A DNA stretch of 64,000 nucleotides from Bhargavaea cecembensis (lineage in GTDB: Bacteria > Bacillota > Bacilli > Bacillales_A > Planococcaceae). A program made the position numbers and the translations under genes. The stretch is taken from NCBI RefSeq assembly GCF_001619585.1, contig NZ_LQNT01000001.1:124001-188000 (forward strand), given 5' to 3'. The notes beneath the pieces were generated by a model, which was not told the DNA's origin, did no database searches, and saw nothing but the letters and a program-made list of their open reading frames with translations. Below are positions 63,185 to 64,000 of the stretch, piece by piece; positions within the stretch are counted from its first letter, which is position 1, and each line of letters begins with the position of its first letter.

Positions 63185-64000
63185 ATGCATAATGAGGCGC
63201 TGGTTACGATCGAATCGACTTTTCCGCTGAGCGGGACACTGACAATGCCGGATGAAAAGCAGGGCACCTATCCGGCTGTACTCATCATTGCAGGCTCCGG
63301 AAAGGGCGACCGGGATGGAAACCTTAAGAATCTGCAGATGAATATCTATAAGGAGCTGGCAGAATTTCTGACCTTGCAGGGATATATGACACTCCGTTAT
63401 GACAAACGCGGAACCTATAAGAGCGAGGGAACATTCAATGAAGCCGGGCTTTCTGACCTGATCGATGATGCTGTCGAGGGAGTACGGTTTCTCAAGCATC
63501 ATCCGTCAGCTGACCCGGAGCGCATTTTCATACTGGGCCACAGTGAAGGTGCGTTGATCGCACCTGCAGTACACGACCGTGAGCCGGTGGCCGGAATGAT
63601 TCTGGTGGCCGGAGCAGCGGAGCCGTCAGTCGACCTCATGCCGAGGCAAAATGAATTGGCCTACGCAGAGATGAATGAAGCGAAAGGGCTGAAAGGCTGG
63701 GTCTTCAGGACATTTAAAGTGACGGACCGCGCCAGAAAGCAGAACGAGCAGATCTTCGGGAAAGTGGCTGATTCCGACAAGCCGGTCATGAGAGTCAAGG
63801 GAATCAAAATGAATGCAAAATGGCTCCGGGAAACGCTGGCTTACAATGTTGTGGAATATCTCGAGCGGGCAACTTGTCCGGTGCTTGCAGTGACCGGAGA
63901 CAAGGATCTCCAGGTGCCGCCGGAACACGCCCGCCTGATCGCTGAAACGGTTCCGGGCGAGTCCGAATGGCACATCATCCCGGATATGAATCATCTGCTG
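63185..64000 (+). CDS. Alpha/beta hydrolase, 3' truncated
   Basis: 272 codons up to the window edge, no stop reached. AGGAGGT precedes the ATG. After a beta-rich start (STFPLSGTLTMPDEKQGTYP) come the oxyanion block VLIIAGSGKGDRDGN, DKRGTYKSEG, the nucleophile elbow GHSEGALIAP, the acid in TGDKDLQVPPEHA and the catalytic His in DMNHLL. It belongs to the serine aminopeptidase/esterase type hydrolases; only the last few residues can be missing. Divergent from the LLM gene. Confidence 0.85.
   Translation, partial: MHNEALVTIESTFPLSGTLTMPDEKQGTYPAVLIIAGSGKGDRDGNLKNLQMNIYKELAEFLTLQGYMTLRYDKRGTYKSEGTFNEAGLSDLIDDAVEGVRFLKHHPSADPERIFILGHSEGALIAPAVHDREPVAGMILVAGAAEPSVDLMPRQNELAYAEMNEAKGLKGWVFRTFKVTDRARKQNEQIFGKVADSDKPVMRVKGIKMNAKWLRETLAYNVVEYLERATCPVLAVTGDKDLQVPPEHARLIAETVPGESEWHIIPDMNHLL

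Overview
The window comes from a Gram-positive member of the Bacillales, most likely a moderately GC-rich Planococcaceae (Bhargavaea, Sporosarcina or Planomicrobium type). This rests on the thrS / infC-rpmI-rplT-ysdA-ysdB order, strong AGGAGG-type ribosome sites with frequent TTG and GTG starts, an AUU start on infC, a glmS ribozyme, a Bacillus-type Fnr, and many B. subtilis-like orthologues. Genus assignment is inference. No tRNA, rRNA, CRISPR array, prophage or intact insertion sequence was seen.

Layout. 1-4.4 kb is the translation block: thrS (5' truncated), a gap with two copies of a dispersed structured repeat, the autoregulated infC-rpmI-rplT operon with its attenuating leader, then ysdA/ysdB. 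4.4-9.6 kb holds housekeeping and small regulators (dUTPase, a PadR/HAAS-DUF4097 pair, thpR, an Xre regulator, ypsA with a possible structured RNA upstream). 9.6-15 kb is redox related: a VOC protein, a Bacillus-type Fnr with its Fe-S ligands, an AT-rich PH/SHOCT gene that looks imported, and a ba3-type cytochrome oxidase operon preceded by a perfect Fnr box. 15-31 kb is mixed core metabolism: HelD, phosphatases, YyaL, a calcium P-type ATPase, a TipA-like MerR regulator, a purine permease, PepF and a CYP152 peroxygenase.

31-33 kb contains a hotdog thioesterase and a 750-base gap with tandem small-RNA-like units carrying CCTCC cores. 33-43 kb has a DUF3298 protein, fhs, an AT-rich island (RpiR regulator divergent from a class III aminotransferase), a UvrA-like ABC protein, a uracil-DNA glycosylase and ilvA. 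43-46 kb is a complete kynurenine operon (kynU-kynA-kynB) for tryptophan to anthranilate. 46-50 kb has an orphan sigma-regulator-type membrane protein and ribozyme-controlled glmS.

49.7-58.6 kb is the most distinctive locus: an AraC regulator followed by dapL-dapF-glnA-asnB, an FMN reductase, an arylamine N-acetyltransferase and a PhzF-family protein, all on one strand. The first four enzymes would make meso-diaminopimelate, supply glutamine and transfer its amide, so they read as one pathway. Whether the product is amidated cell-wall DAP or a small metabolite cannot be told from sequence. 58.6-64 kb contains a trans-sulfuration PLP enzyme, a YbdM-like kinase with a tiny basic protein convergent to it, a TerC protein, a frameshifted LLM oxidoreductase and the 5' part of an alpha/beta hydrolase.
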